A DNA stretch of 64,000 bases from Sphingomonas sp. A2-49 (GTDB lineage: Bacteria > Pseudomonadota > Alphaproteobacteria > Sphingomonadales > Sphingomonadaceae), in contig NZ_JAJLPA010000001.1 of the NCBI RefSeq assembly GCF_025548555.1, forward strand, positions 434,001 to 498,000. The letters run 5' to 3'. The notes below the pieces were generated by a model. It had not been told where the DNA came from, did no database searches, and saw only the letters and a program-made list of their open reading frames with translations. Made by a program: the position numbers and the translations under genes. Below, one piece after another: positions 18,342 through 27,690 of the stretch; position 1 is the first letter of the stretch, and each line of letters opens with the position of its first letter.

Positions 18342-21293
18342 TCATCCCAGCCGCGCCAGCGCCGCGGACAGGCGGTCCGCCTCCGCCGCCTTGTCGGCAT
18401 GGTCGGCCCGGGCTTTCTCCACCGCCTCGGGCTTGGCGCGTTCGACGAAGCTCGCATTGCCGAGGCGTCCGGCGAGCGCGTCGCGCTCCTTCGCGGCCGC
18501 GGCGATCGACTTGGTCAGGCGGGTGCGTTCCGCGTCGAGGTCGATGACGCCTTCCAGCGGCAGCACGAACGTCGCCTCGTCGACCACGACCTGCGCCGCG
18601 CCGCCGCTGACGTCGCCGTCGGCGCGTTCGACGCGGGCGAGGCGCGACAGCACCGCCGCCTGCCGCGCCAGCCGTTCGGTCGTCGTCGCGTCCGCATCGC
18701 GGACGTACAGCGGCAGGCGCGCGCCCGGCGGCACGTTCAGTTCGGTCCGTGCGGCGCGGATCTCGCCGACCAGCCGGATCAGCCAGTCGACCTCCTGCTC
18801 GGCCGCCGGATCGAGGCTGCGCGCATCCGCCATCGGCCATTGCGCGACGATCAGGTCGTGATCGCGCGGCGAACCCTCCGGCGCCATCGCATGCCACAAT
18901 TCCTCGGTAATGAAGGGCATGAACGGGTGGAGCAGCACCAGGATCTGGTCGAGCACCCAGCCCGCCACCGCCTTGCTCTCCGCCGCGATCGTGCCGCGCT
19001 CGTCGCCGACCGGCACCGGCTTGATGAGTTCGAGATACCAGTCGCAAAACCGGCTCCAGACGAACTGGTAGATCGCATTGGCCGCACCGTCGAACCGGTA
19101 ATCCGCGAGCGCCAGGTCGACCGCCTGCACCGTCTTCACCGTTTCGGCGATGATCCACATGTTGACCGGCAGGCTCGCCGCCGGCGGTTCGAGCGTGGTC
19201 GATCCGCCGATGCCGTTGGCCTGACAGAAGCGGCTCGCGTTCCACAGCTTGGTCGCGAAGTTGCGATAGCCCTCGACCCGCTTCTCATCCATCTTGATGT
19301 CGCGGCCCTGGCTTTCCATCGCCGCCATGAAGAAGCGCAGCGCATCGGCGCCGTACCGGTCGATCAGGCCGAGCGGATCGACGGTATTGCCCTTCGACTT
19401 GGACATCTTCGCGCCGTCGGCGGCGCGGACCAGACCGTGCAGGTAGAGCGTGCGGAAGGGCACGTCTTTCATGAAGTGCATGCCCTGCATCATCATCCGC
19501 GCATCCCAGAAGAACAGGATGTCGAACCCCGAAATCAGGACGTCGTTGGGATAGCGGCCGCCCAGCGTCCGATCCTCCCCAGCATGGGGAGGGGGACCGT
19601 TCGACGCAGTCGAAGGGTGGAGGGGGGGTTCCGCGAGCGCAGCACCTGAGGGTACGCCCCCTCCACCATGCTGCACATGGTCCCCCTCCCCGTGCCGGGG
19701 AGGATTTTCAGGCCAACCGAGCGTCGCGAACGGCCACAGCGCGCTGGAAAACCACGTGTCGAGCACGTCGGGATCGCGGGCAATGATGACCTGCTGGTCG
19801 TCGAAGGATGGTTCGCTACCGACACCAACAGAAATTCCCGGACCGTAATATTCAGATGCCAGGCGTATTGCCTCATCCTCATTTTCGGCGACGAAGGCCC
19901 GCTGGATTATGGGCGTGATCTGAAGTCCCTCATCGAAGCGACCCTCGGCCGGGATCCGAACCCCAATGCCGTACTGGTCTTTGGTCGGTCCAAACCACGC
20001 CGGGATCCGGTGGCCCCACCACAATTGGCGGCTGACGCACCACGGCTGGATGTTCTCCATCCAGTTGAAGAAGGTCTTTTCCCACGTCCTGGGCACGATC
20101 CGGATCGCGCCCGATCGGACCGCCTCGATCGCCGGCTTCGCGAGCGTCGCCGCATCGACATACCATTGGTCGGTCAGCCACGGTTCGATCACCACGCCGG
20201 AACGGTCGCCGAACGGCGTCTGGATCACGCGCGGCTCGGCGTCGTGCTCGGCGCCGTCCTTGTCGACGTGCGGGATCAGCGCGCCCTCGTCCTTCAGCCG
20301 CTCGACGACCAGCCGGCGCGCCTCCTCGCCGGACAGTCCCAGGAACGCGTCGGGGATCATGCCGTCCGCGGTCTGGACCACCCGCGCCTTCGCATCGAGC
20401 ATGTTGAGCATGTCGCGCGCCTCGATTCCCGCGCGGCGGCCGACCTCGAAATCGTTGAAATCGTGGCCCGGCGTGATCTTCACCGCGCCCGACCCCAGCT
20501 CCGGATCGGCATGCTCGTCGGCGACGATCGGAATCAGGCGCCCGGTGATCGGCAGCCGCACCTGCTGCCCGACCAGCGCGGTATAGCGCGCGTCGTCGGG
20601 ATGCACCGCGACCGCCATGTCGGCGAGCATCGTCTCGGGCCGCGTCGTCGCGACCTCGATGAAGCCCGATCCGTCGGCGAGCGGATAGCGCAGCCGCCAG
20701 AACCGGCCCTGCACCTCGCGCGTTTCGACCTCCAGATCGCTGATCGCGGTGCCGAGGCCCGGGTCCCAGTTCACCAGCCGCTTGTCGCGGTACAGCAGCC
20801 CCTGCCGATGCAGCTCGACGAACACCTTCAGCACCGCCTTGCTGAAGCCCTCGTCCATCGTGAACCGCTCGTTGGCCCAGTCCATCGAACAGCCGAGCCG
20901 GCGCAGCTGGCGCGTGATCTCGCCGCCGCTCTCGGCCTTCCAGTCCCACACCTTCGCGACGAACGCCTCGCGCGCGAGGTCGGTGCGCTTCTCGCCCCTT
21001 GACGCCATCTGCCGCTCGACGACCATCTGCGTCGCGATGCCGGCGTGATCGGTCCCGACCACCCACAGCGCGTCCTTGCCCTTCAGCCGCGCATGCCGCG
21101 TCAGGATATCCTGCAGCGTGTTGTCGAGCGCATGGCCGATGTGCAGCGAGCCGGTGACGTTGGGCGGCGGGTTGACGATCGTCCACGGCTCCGCCCCCGG
21201 CCGGTCGGGGCGGAACAGCCCCTGCGTTTCCCAATGGTCGTACCAGCGGGTCTCGATAGCGGCGGGGTCGAAGGTCTTGGCGAGCTCGGTCAT
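18342..21293 (-). CDS. valS: Valyl-tRNA synthetase ValS, with an in-frame repeat insertion
   Basis: A 983-aa class I synthetase that charges tRNA-Val. Visible are [11 protein letters not shown] (HIGH), the DHAGIATQ segment, the CP1 editing domain, KMSKSKGN (KMSKS) and a C-terminal coiled coil ([20 protein letters not shown] onward). It is longer than usual (about 900). Between FATLGWPE and [10 protein letters not shown] there are about 50 extra residues (Pro/Gly/His-rich, containing [10 protein letters not shown]) encoded by a palindromic element at 19574-19703. Just upstream in the protein a further stretch (about 19800-19975) is unusually AT-rich for this genome. The frame is intact, so the enzyme is presumably functional and tolerates the insert near the catalytic core. 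Confidence 0.96.
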   Translation of the reverse strand: MTELAKTFDPAAIETRWYDHWETQGLFRPDRPGAEPWTIVNPPPNVTGSLHIGHALDNTLQDILTRHARLKGKDALWVVGTDHAGIATQMVVERQMASRGEKRTDLAREAFVAKVWDWKAESGGEITRQLRRLGCSMDWANERFTMDEGFSKAVLKVFVELHRQGLLYRDKRLVNWDPGLGTAISDLEVETREVQGRFWRLRYPLADGSGFIEVATTRPETMLADMAVAVHPDDARYTALVGQQVRLPITGRLIPIVADEHADPELGSGAVKITPGHDFNDFEVGRRAGIEARDMLNMLDAKARVVQTADGMIPDAFLGLSGEEARRLVVERLKDEGALIPHVDKDGAEHDAEPRVIQTPFGDRSGVVIEPWLTDQWYVDAATLAKPAIEAVRSGAIRIVPRTWEKTFFNWMENIQPWCVSRQLWWGHRIPAWFGPTKDQYGIGVRIPAEGRFDEGLQITPIIQRAFVAENEDEAIRLASEYYGPGISVGVGSEPSFDDQQVIIARDPDVLDTWFSSALWPFATLGWPENPPRHGEGDHVQHGGGGVPSGAALAEPPLHPSTASNGPPPHAGEDRTLGGRYPNDVLISGFDILFFWDARMMMQGMHFMKDVPFRTLYLHGLVRAADGAKMSKSKGNTVDPLGLIDRYGADALRFFMAAMESQGRDIKMDEKRVEGYRNFATKLWNASRFCQANGIGGSTTLEPPAASLPVNMWIIAETVKTVQAVDLALADYRFDGAANAIYQFVWSRFCDWYLELIKPVPVGDERGTIAAESKAVAGWVLDQILVLLHPFMPFITEELWHAMAPEGSPRDHDLIVAQWPMADARSLDPAAEQEVDWLIRLVGEIRAARTELNVPPGARLPLYVRDADATTTERLARQAAVLSRLARVERADGDVSGGAAQVVVDEATFVLPLEGVIDLDAERTRLTKSIAAAAKERDALAGRLGNASFVERAKPEAVEKARADHADKAAEADRLSAALARLG
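19574..19703. repeat. Foldback (MITE/BIME-like) palindromic element inside valS
   Basis: A 130-bp element with 25-bp terminal inverted repeats at 19574-19598 and 19679-19703 that agree at 23 of 25 positions. Each terminal arm is itself a small hairpin (CCTCCCC AGCAT GGGGAGG on the left). Inside are a perfect palindrome TTCGACGCAGTCGAA and a second nested pair, GTGGAGGGGG with CCCCCTCCAC. The element and flanking bases add 150 nt (50 codons) in frame to valS. Such CCTCCCC repeats are common between genes in sphingomonads; finding one within an essential coding sequence recalls the palindromic elements of Rickettsia. Confidence 0.85.
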
Positions 21294-21343
21294 GCCCGCC
21301 CCTTAGCGGGGGTGCGTGCGGTTCGTCACCCCCCGCGCACGGA

Positions 21344-23383
21344 TCACTTCGCGCCGGTCCAGCGGTCCATCCAGCCGAGCACCTCGCCATACCATTGGCG
21401 CGAGTTGCGCGGCTTCAGCACCCAGTGGTTCTCGTTGGGATTGACTAGCAACCGCGACGGAATGCCACGGCGCTGGAGCGCGGTGAAGGTCGCCAGCCCC
21501 TGCGTATAGGGAATGCGGAAGTCCTTTTCGCCGGTGATGACCAGCATCGGCGTCTTCCAGTCCTGGACGTAGTTGACCGGGTTCCACTTTTCGTACGCCG
21601 CGGGGTCCTCGAAATAGGCCTTGCCGCCATGTTCCCATTCGTCGAACCACAATTCCTCGGTTTCGTACGCCATCGCGCGGGCATCGAAGACGCCGTCGTG
21701 CTGGACGATGCACCTGAAGCGGTCGGGCCAGCGCCCCTCGATCCAGTTCATCATATAGCCGCCGTAGGAGGCGCCGAGCGCGCAGGCGCGGTTGCCGTCG
21801 AGCCAGCCGAACTTGTCCGTCGCCGCCTTCAACCCCGCCTTCAGGTCGTCGAGCGGCCAGCCGCCCCAATTGTTGCTGATCGCGTCGGTGAACGCCTGGC
21901 CGTAGCCGGTGCTGCCGTGGAAATCGACCGCGACCAGGCCATAGCCCGCGCCGGCGAACACCGCCGGGTTCCAGCGGTACGACCAGCTGTTGTCGCTCGA
22001 TCCCTGCGGGCCGCCATGGACCATGAAGGCGACCGGCACCTTGCCGGTGCTGCCCGCCGGCTTTACCGCATAGCCCCAGACGGTATCGTTGTTGGCGCCG
22101 GTGAAGCTGAACCGCGTCACTGCCGGCATGTCGATCCCGGCGAGCCTGGCGGCGTTGACCTGCGTCAGCCGCGCGGGCCTGCCCCTGGCCGTCACGGCGT
22201 AGAAATCATCGGGCGCGGTCAGGCTGTTGAGCGCGACGATCGCGCCCTTCGGCGTCGGCGCCACCGCCGACACATGCCCCAGCTGCGTGAGTCGCGTCAC
22301 CTTGCCGCTCGTCGGGTCGACCGCGAACAGCGGGTTTTCCTGCACATCCTGCGCGGTGACGTAGATGCGCTTCGAATCGGGCGACCAGGCGATCGAGCCG
22401 ACCGACCGGTCCCACCCCTCGGTCAGCGCACGGACGCGGCCGCTGGCAAGGTCGCGCAGCATCAGCACCTGCCGGTCGGCTTCGAAGCCGGGCCGCTTCA
22501 TCGCGAACCAGGCGAGGCTGCGCCCGTCCGGCGACACGGTCGGCAGATTGTCGGTCGCGCGGTTGGCGGGGGTCAGGTTCACCGGCGCTGCCGACCCGTC
22601 GGCGGGCGCCGACCAGATGTCGAGGTTGGTCGACAGCGGCTCGGTCGTGCCGGCGACGCGCAGCGCGAAATAGACCGTCCGGCCGTCCGCGCTCCACGAC
22701 ACCTCCTCGCCGCCGCCGAACGGGCGCGAGGGGGCATCGCCGTCGAGCCCGTGGCCGATCGCGACGCCGTCGCCCGGCGCGCCCGCCGCGGTCAGCGGCA
22801 GCACGAACAGCTGCGAATGCGTGCCGTCGACCCAGCGATCCCAGTGTCGCACGAACAGCTTGTCGTAGACGCGCCCCTCGCCGGCGTTCGGGTCCTTCTT
22901 GTCCAGTGCGGGCGCGAGCGTCGGTGCATTCGGCCGGCGGTCCGCCCAGACGAGGATCCGGTCCGCGGTCGGCGCGACCTTGAACCCGCCGAAGCCGCCC
23001 TGGAAGCCGGTGAGCTTGCGCGGTTCGCCACCCGTGACGGGAATCGACCAGATCGCGTCGTCCCCGCCCTTGTCGGATGAAAAATAGATCGTCGATCCGA
23101 CGACCTGCGGATCGTTCTCGTTGACGTCGGCCTCGTTCAGGAGCGGCTCGGGCTTCGCACCCCGGCGCGACAGGTCGAGCCGCCAGAGGTCATAGCGGCC
23201 GCGATTGGCGGCAAGATCGGTTTCGCGTTGCGCCCATACCAGCCATCGGCCGTCCGCGGATACGGCGGGCGCACCGACGCGGCTCAGCATGGTCACGTCG
23301 TCGATGGTCAGCTGGCGGGCGGCGGCGGGGGCGGCGATCGCCGCGACGGTGGCGAGCAGGCTCGCGGCAAGGATGTGCTTCAT
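21344..23383 (-). CDS. S9 family peptidase (prolyl oligopeptidase / acylaminoacyl peptidase type)
   Basis: A 679-aa secreted serine peptidase. ATG 23383 gives a clear signal peptide (MKHILAASLLATVAAIAAPA, cut after AAA). The first ~400 residues form WD40-like beta-propeller repeats (SADGRWLVWAQ, SPDSKRIYVTA). The C-terminal alpha/beta hydrolase domain has the nucleophile in GASYGGYM, Asp in TGEKDFRIP and His in NENHWV. Members cleave short peptides, often after proline or removing N-acylated residues. It is probably periplasmic. An upstream in-frame start would add 12 residues and spoil the signal sequence. Confidence 0.94.
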   Translation of the reverse strand: MKHILAASLLATVAAIAAPAAARQLTIDDVTMLSRVGAPAVSADGRWLVWAQRETDLAANRGRYDLWRLDLSRRGAKPEPLLNEADVNENDPQVVGSTIYFSSDKGGDDAIWSIPVTGGEPRKLTGFQGGFGGFKVAPTADRILVWADRRPNAPTLAPALDKKDPNAGEGRVYDKLFVRHWDRWVDGTHSQLFVLPLTAAGAPGDGVAIGHGLDGDAPSRPFGGGEEVSWSADGRTVYFALRVAGTTEPLSTNLDIWSAPADGSAAPVNLTPANRATDNLPTVSPDGRSLAWFAMKRPGFEADRQVLMLRDLASGRVRALTEGWDRSVGSIAWSPDSKRIYVTAQDVQENPLFAVDPTSGKVTRLTQLGHVSAVAPTPKGAIVALNSLTAPDDFYAVTARGRPARLTQVNAARLAGIDMPAVTRFSFTGANNDTVWGYAVKPAGSTGKVPVAFMVHGGPQGSSDNSWSYRWNPAVFAGAGYGLVAVDFHGSTGYGQAFTDAISNNWGGWPLDDLKAGLKAATDKFGWLDGNRACALGASYGGYMMNWIEGRWPDRFRCIVQHDGVFDARAMAYETEELWFDEWEHGGKAYFEDPAAYEKWNPVNYVQDWKTPMLVITGEKDFRIPYTQGLATFTALQRRGIPSRLLVNPNENHWVLKPRNSRQWYGEVLGWMDRWTGAK

Positions 23384-23482
23384 GGGCCGAGGATAAGCAG
23401 ATCGCATGCGCGGCGGCAACGGCGACGCGCCCTATCGCGCCGGGGTTGGGGGCGCGGTGCGCGCGCCCCCCCCCCCGCGGCG

Positions 23483-24091
23483 TCAGCGCATCTGCGACGT
23501 GATCTTGGCGATCTCGCGCGCGACCATCGTCTCGACCATCTCGGGCAGATGCGCGTCGAGCCATTCGCGCAGCATCGGCCGCAACATTTCGCGGACCAGT
23601 CCTTCCAGCGTCCCGTCGCTGTCGGGCTCAGGCCGGACGAGCAGCTTGCTCAACGTTTCCAGCGAGCCGAGGCTGGCGGCGGCGGTACGTTGCGACAGGA
23701 TCGGTTCCTCGGTCATCGCGGGTTGGGCGGGCGCCGGACGCGCCGGCTGCGGCTGGGGTGGCATTGGCCGCTGCGGCGGCTGGGGCTGGGGCTGCATCCG
23801 CGGTTGGGTTTGGGGTTGGGGTTGCGGCTCGGGCTGGGCCTGTGCGGTCGGTTGCGGCTCGGGCGCGGGCTGGAACGCCGCGGGCTGCGGTGCCGGCACG
23901 GGTGCAGGCTCCGGTGCGACCGGCATCGGATCGCTCAGTTCGAGCACCTCTTCGGGTCCCGGTTCGATCGGCGGCGGCGCGGATCGGGTGCGACGGCCAC
24001 GCGCCTGCGTGCTCTCACCTTCCTCGGCGATGATCCGTTTGATCGACGACAGGATTTCCTCCATCGACGGTTCGACGCTCATATCCCCCAT
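23483..24091 (-). CDS. popZ: PopZ-like polar organising protein (DUF2497)
   Basis: A 202-aa protein with the PopZ layout. There is a conserved N-terminal helix (EPSMEEILSSIKRIIAEE), a long Pro/Gln/Ala-rich disordered linker (about residues 40-125) and conserved C-terminal oligomerisation helices (GLVREMLRPMLREWLDAHLP, then MVETMVAREIAKI). In Caulobacter PopZ forms a polar matrix that anchors the chromosome origin region through ParB. The linker here is Gln/Pro-rich rather than strongly acidic. An internal ATG at 24082 is another possible start. It is followed on its transcript by a run of 11 G (23466-23476). Confidence 0.88.
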   Translation of the reverse strand: MGDMSVEPSMEEILSSIKRIIAEEGESTQARGRRTRSAPPPIEPGPEEVLELSDPMPVAPEPAPVPAPQPAAFQPAPEPQPTAQAQPEPQPQPQTQPRMQPQPQPPQRPMPPQPQPARPAPAQPAMTEEPILSQRTAAASLGSLETLSKLLVRPEPDSDGTLEGLVREMLRPMLREWLDAHLPEMVETMVAREIAKITSQMR

Positions 24092-24130
24092 AATTCCGAC
24101 GCCCCTGCCCTGATTCCCGGCCTGCCGTCA

Positions 24131-25642
24131 TCACTGACGGCTCGGCGCAGATGCACCTGTGGTTAACGCCGGGCTCCTGTCAACCGGCGTATCGAGCATC
24201 GGATCGCTCGGACGCGCGACGGCCGCGGTCTGCGGCGGCGTCTGCGCGGTCGTCACCGCCGTCGGCACGGGCTCCGAATCGCTGTCGAAATCGTTGATCC
24301 GGTTGCGCACGCGCTTGTAGTTGACCGCGGGATCGTACAGCACACCGCCGTCCAGACCCAGGTCGCGCGCCTCGGCATTGCCCATCGCCGCCAGCAGCGC
24401 GAAGCCCGCGACATAGGCATCGCGCCGCGCGGTCACCAGCGTCACCTGGCTGTTCAGCAATTCCTGCTCGGCGTTGAGGATGTCGAGGATGGTACGCGTG
24501 CCGACGCTGTTCTCGGCGCGCACGCCCTCCAGGCTCAGCTTGTTGGCGTTGACCGCGGTTTCGGACGAGGCGATCACCTGTTGCGAGGATTGCCAGATCG
24601 CATAGGCGGAGCGCGCCTGCGAGATGACGGCGCGCTCGGTCGCGGTCACGTTCTCCAGCGCCTGACTGCGCTGCGCCTGCGCCTGGCGGACCTGCGCGGC
24701 GGGGCGCCCGCCCTGGAACAGCGGCAGCGAGAATTGCAGCCCGGCCTGCGCCGCGGTGCCCGAATTGTTGATCCCCTGGTTGAGGCTGGCGGGGGGCAGC
24801 GATCCCAGATAGTTGAAATAGGTGCCGCCGGTCACCGCCGAGACGCGCGGCAGCCGGTTGGCGCGGGCGACGCCGACGTCGTAGCGGGTCGCATCCGCCT
24901 GCCGCCGCGCGGCGATCAGGTTCGGGTTGTTTTCCAGCGCGACGCTGACCGCGGTGGTCGGCGAATTGGGCAGATTGGGCAGCAGCGGCGGCTGTTCGAG
25001 CGCGACCGGCGGCGAGCCCACCACCGCGATATAATTCTCGCGGCTCGAGATCAGCTGCGCCTCCGCCTGCTGCAGCTGCGCACGGGCGAGCGCGAGTCGC
25101 GCCTCGGACTGGGCGACGTCGGTGCGGGTCAGGTCGCCGACCTGGAACCGGTCGCGGCTGGCGCGCAGGTTGACGTCGAGCACGCGCACGTTCTGCTGGT
25201 TGAGCGAGGTGATCGCCTCGTCGCGGATCACGTTCATATAGGCCGCGACGACGTTGGTGAACGTGGTCGCCTCCGTCCCGCGCAGCTGTGCGCGGCCGGC
25301 ATCGACGCGCGTCTCGGCGGCGCGCACGGCATTCTTTACCGCACCCCCCTGGAACAGCGGCACCGTCAGGTTGAGCTGGCCGTTGCCGGAGCGTTCGGGA
25401 TTGAGGAAATTGTTGTTCGCCTGCAACAGATTGTCGGTGACCGATCCGGTCGCGGCGACGCCAGGCAGCCCGCTGGCGCGCGCGATCGGCACGCCCTCGT
25501 CGACCGCGCGCTGCGCGGCGCGCTGCCCGGTGATCGTCGGGTTGGAGGCATAGGCCTTGGCCAGCGCCTCGCGCAGCGTCTCGGCCCCCGCCGGCGCGGC
25601 ACAGCACGCCAGCATCGCCCCGCCCAGCAACAATCCCCGCAT
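24131..25642 (-). CDS. tolC: TolC family outer-membrane efflux/secretion channel
   Basis: A 503-aa TolC-like protein with a signal peptide (MRGLLLGGAMLACCAAPAGA) and two tandem OEP repeats. Signs are LREALAKAYASNPTI near the start, GVARANRLPRVSA, GLQFSLPLFQGG and the late GTRTILDILNAEQELLNSQ, which is highly conserved in the type I secretion subgroup. It forms a trimeric outer-membrane duct used by type I secretion or drug pumps. ATG 25642 is favoured by GGGGGGA just upstream; ATG 25660 would add six residues. It follows the Pcm-like gene by 20 bases. Confidence 0.93.
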   Translation of the reverse strand: MRGLLLGGAMLACCAAPAGAETLREALAKAYASNPTITGQRAAQRAVDEGVPIARASGLPGVAATGSVTDNLLQANNNFLNPERSGNGQLNLTVPLFQGGAVKNAVRAAETRVDAGRAQLRGTEATTFTNVVAAYMNVIRDEAITSLNQQNVRVLDVNLRASRDRFQVGDLTRTDVAQSEARLALARAQLQQAEAQLISSRENYIAVVGSPPVALEQPPLLPNLPNSPTTAVSVALENNPNLIAARRQADATRYDVGVARANRLPRVSAVTGGTYFNYLGSLPPASLNQGINNSGTAAQAGLQFSLPLFQGGRPAAQVRQAQAQRSQALENVTATERAVISQARSAYAIWQSSQQVIASSETAVNANKLSLEGVRAENSVGTRTILDILNAEQELLNSQVTLVTARRDAYVAGFALLAAMGNAEARDLGLDGGVLYDPAVNYKRVRNRINDFDSDSEPVPTAVTTAQTPPQTAAVARPSDPMLDTPVDRSPALTTGASAPSRQ

Positions 25643-25662
25643 CGTCCCCCCGTTACGCATGA

Positions 25663-26334
25663 CTAAAACCTGAAACCCTGCGGCGTGGCGAAGCCCGGCA
25701 GGACGACGCAATCGCTGTCCATGAACGGCGACAGGCCGAACCCGCCGTCGGTCTTGCGACCGCTTGCCAGCCGCGTCACGCCGCGCTCCACCAGTCCGGC
25801 GACGACACGCCCGCCGGCCCTGACCTGATGCACCAGCGCGTCGGGGACATGCTCGATCGCGCCGTCGACGATCAGCACGTCATAGGGCGCGCCGCCGGGA
25901 TGGCCCGCGGCGAGCGGCCCGTCGACCAGCGTGACGTTCGGCGTCGCGCCGAGGGCGCCGCGCGCGAGGGCGACGAGCGCCGCATCCTCCTCGACCGCGA
26001 CCACCTCTGCGGCGATCTGCGCCAGGATCGCGGCGGTGTAGCCGCCCGCCGCACCGATCAGCAGGACGCGGTCCTTGCGTTCCAGATAGGCTTCGGTGAG
26101 CAGCCGGCCGGTGACCATCGGCAGGTTGATCGCCCGCCCGCCCGCCACCGGCAGCGCGGTGTCGCGATAGGCGATGTCGCGCACGTCGGCGGGCACGAAC
26201 GCCTCGCGCGGCAGCGTGTTCATCGCCACCAGCACGCGCTGGTCGCTGACCGCATTGGTGCGCAACTGGCTGGCGACCATCGCGTGGCGCATCGCTTCCG
26301 TCGTAGGACGCTGATTATCGAGGCTGATGTTCAT
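25663..26334 (-). CDS. Protein-L-isoaspartate O-methyltransferase family protein
   Basis: A 223-aa SAM-dependent methyltransferase of the Pcm type. MRHAMVASQLRTNAV, the segment LPREAFVPADVRDIAYRDTALP and the SAM-binding RVLLIGAAGGYTAAILAQIA are recognisable. The glycine-rich motif reads GAAGGY where classical Pcm has GTGSGY, a change common in the alphaproteobacterial branch paired with tolC. Catalytic repair of isoaspartate is therefore not certain. ATG 26334 is chosen for the good GAGAGGGG ribosome site four bases upstream. The gene lies directly before tolC. Confidence 0.88.
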   Translation of the reverse strand: MNISLDNQRPTTEAMRHAMVASQLRTNAVSDQRVLVAMNTLPREAFVPADVRDIAYRDTALPVAGGRAINLPMVTGRLLTEAYLERKDRVLLIGAAGGYTAAILAQIAAEVVAVEEDAALVALARGALGATPNVTLVDGPLAAGHPGGAPYDVLIVDGAIEHVPDALVHQVRAGGRVVAGLVERGVTRLASGRKTDGGFGLSPFMDSDCVVLPGFATPQGFRF

Positions 26335-26488
26335 GATACCCCTCTCGCACAACCGTATTAGCTGCGCCATACACTAACTGTCAGACCGGCTTGTACCGTG
26401 CACGGCCGCCCGCGCCAAGCAGCGGAACGCGGCGGCCGTCGCGTTTCGCCGATTGGCCTCGACCGCATCGGGCGCCTATGGACGCGCG

Positions 26489-26860
26489 ATGATCCCCGGC
26501 ACCTATCACAAGTTCATCGACTGGATCGGCGACGGCACCGGCCTGCCCGACACGATCCTCCACATCCACGCCGGCATGGCGGTGCTGATGCTCGGCCGCG
26601 TGCTGACCCGGCGCTCGCTCGGCAGTTTCGTCCCATGGTCGCTGGTGGTGCTCGCCGAGGCGTTCAACGAGGTGATGGACCGGCTGCACTTCGGCTCATG
26701 GCGCTGGCCCGACACGACCGCCGACATCGTCAACACGCTGTTCTGGCCGACGGTCATCTGCATCGGCATCCGCCTGCGCCCCATGCTCCTTCCCCGCGAC
26801 GCCGCCCGCGTCGAAACGCGCGCGCCGGCCGTGGTGGTGGAGGATCACGGCGCGGCGTGA
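26489..26860 (+). CDS. Small integral membrane protein, unknown function
   Basis: A 123-aa protein beginning MIPGTYHKFIDWIGDGTG. It contains three hydrophobic segments (around residues 28-45, 50-65 and 85-103), the motif HIHAGMAVLMLGRVL and the segment DRLHFGSWRWPDTTADIVNT. Similar small proteins occur in sphingomonads, but I know no function. ATG 26489 was chosen over the upstream ATG at 26453 because the extra residues are low-complexity and the conserved part begins at IPGTYHK. Confidence 0.65.
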   Translation: MIPGTYHKFIDWIGDGTGLPDTILHIHAGMAVLMLGRVLTRRSLGSFVPWSLVVLAEAFNEVMDRLHFGSWRWPDTTADIVNTLFWPTVICIGIRLRPMLLPRDAARVETRAPAVVVEDHGAA

Positions 26861-26960
26861 CGCCTTGCGTGACGGCGCGATACCGTCGACGCGCGTTCAG
26901 CACGGCATGCCGGCGCGCGCGGGATTGTAACGTCCGCTATTGCGTGGCCGCCTACGCCCG

Positions 26961-26992
26961 AAAGCCGCCGACCCGGGTCACGGGGCGGCGGC
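26961..26992 (-). terminator. Likely intrinsic terminator of the PEP-CTERM gene
   Basis: A 7-bp stem (26964-26970 GCCGCCG with 26986-26992 CGGCGGC) lies 39 bases beyond the stop of the minus-strand gene at 27031 and is followed on that strand by TTT (26963-26961) and a G-rich region. The T tract is short, so termination may be weak. Since the stem is symmetrical with TTCTT on the other side, it could act in both directions. Confidence 0.5.
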
Positions 26993-27030
26993 TTCTTGAA
27001 GCCCGACAAGGGAAAAGCGGGCGACGATCG

Positions 27031-27690
27031 TCAGGCTGCGTACTTTACCGTCGTCGTAACGGTCTTCTGGCGGCGGCGCATCGCAAAGCCGACAGCGCCC
27101 ATGCCCAGGATCATCATCGCCCACGTCGCAGGCTCTGGCACGGCGCTCGGCGCGGCTGCAACCGTGCCGGAAACGCGCAAGCCAACCTTCAGATAGTCGA
27201 AGAAGTTTGCCCCACGGTTTTCGAACGAGCTCGATGTATGTTGCGCATATTCGGCCAGCGGCGACGGAGCGCCCCCTCGCCAGTTGCCGCTAATGTTAGC
27301 GTCGGGCGCGAACGACAGCCAATAGCTGCCGGCAGTGACATTCCAGTCGAGATTGCTGACGCCGTACCAATTGTCCGCAGCACCTGCCGCCAGGCTGAAG
27401 GACTTCGAAAAGAGCAGGGCACCCGGCACGTTGCCGCCATCACTGAACAACTGGGCGGTAACCGTGCCTGTTTCACCATAGGAATTGCTGAAGTAGCCCG
27501 AGACGCTGTCGATCTGATACGCCTTGCTGACAGCAAATTCCCCAGCAAAATACTGGAAGCTTCCGAAGCTCCACTGCGTACCGCTGGATGAGGCACCAGT
27601 ATCCACGATCACGTCAGCAGAAGCGCTGCCGACAGACATTGGACCGGCGACGATCAACATTGCCGAAGCTACAAGAAACCTCAATTTCAT
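27031..27690 (-). CDS. PEPxxWA-CTERM sorting domain-containing exported protein
   Basis: A 219-aa exported protein. It has a signal peptide (MKLRFLVASAMLIVAGPMSV, cut near ASA), a beta-rich middle of about 150 residues, and a C-terminal PEPxxWA sorting signal: AVPEPATWAMMILGMGAVGF followed by the basic stretch AMRRRQ. In sphingomonads such tails are thought to be recognised by the exosortase system, which anchors or releases surface proteins. Its GC content is clearly lower than that of neighbours and its upstream region is AT-rich, suggesting recent acquisition or relaxed composition. The role of the middle domain is unknown. No exosortase gene is in the window. Confidence 0.85.
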   Translation of the reverse strand: MKLRFLVASAMLIVAGPMSVGSASADVIVDTGASSSGTQWSFGSFQYFAGEFAVSKAYQIDSVSGYFSNSYGETGTVTAQLFSDGGNVPGALLFSKSFSLAAGAADNWYGVSNLDWNVTAGSYWLSFAPDANISGNWRGGAPSPLAEYAQHTSSSFENRGANFFDYLKVGLRVSGTVAAAPSAVPEPATWAMMILGMGAVGFAMRRRQKTVTTTVKYAA

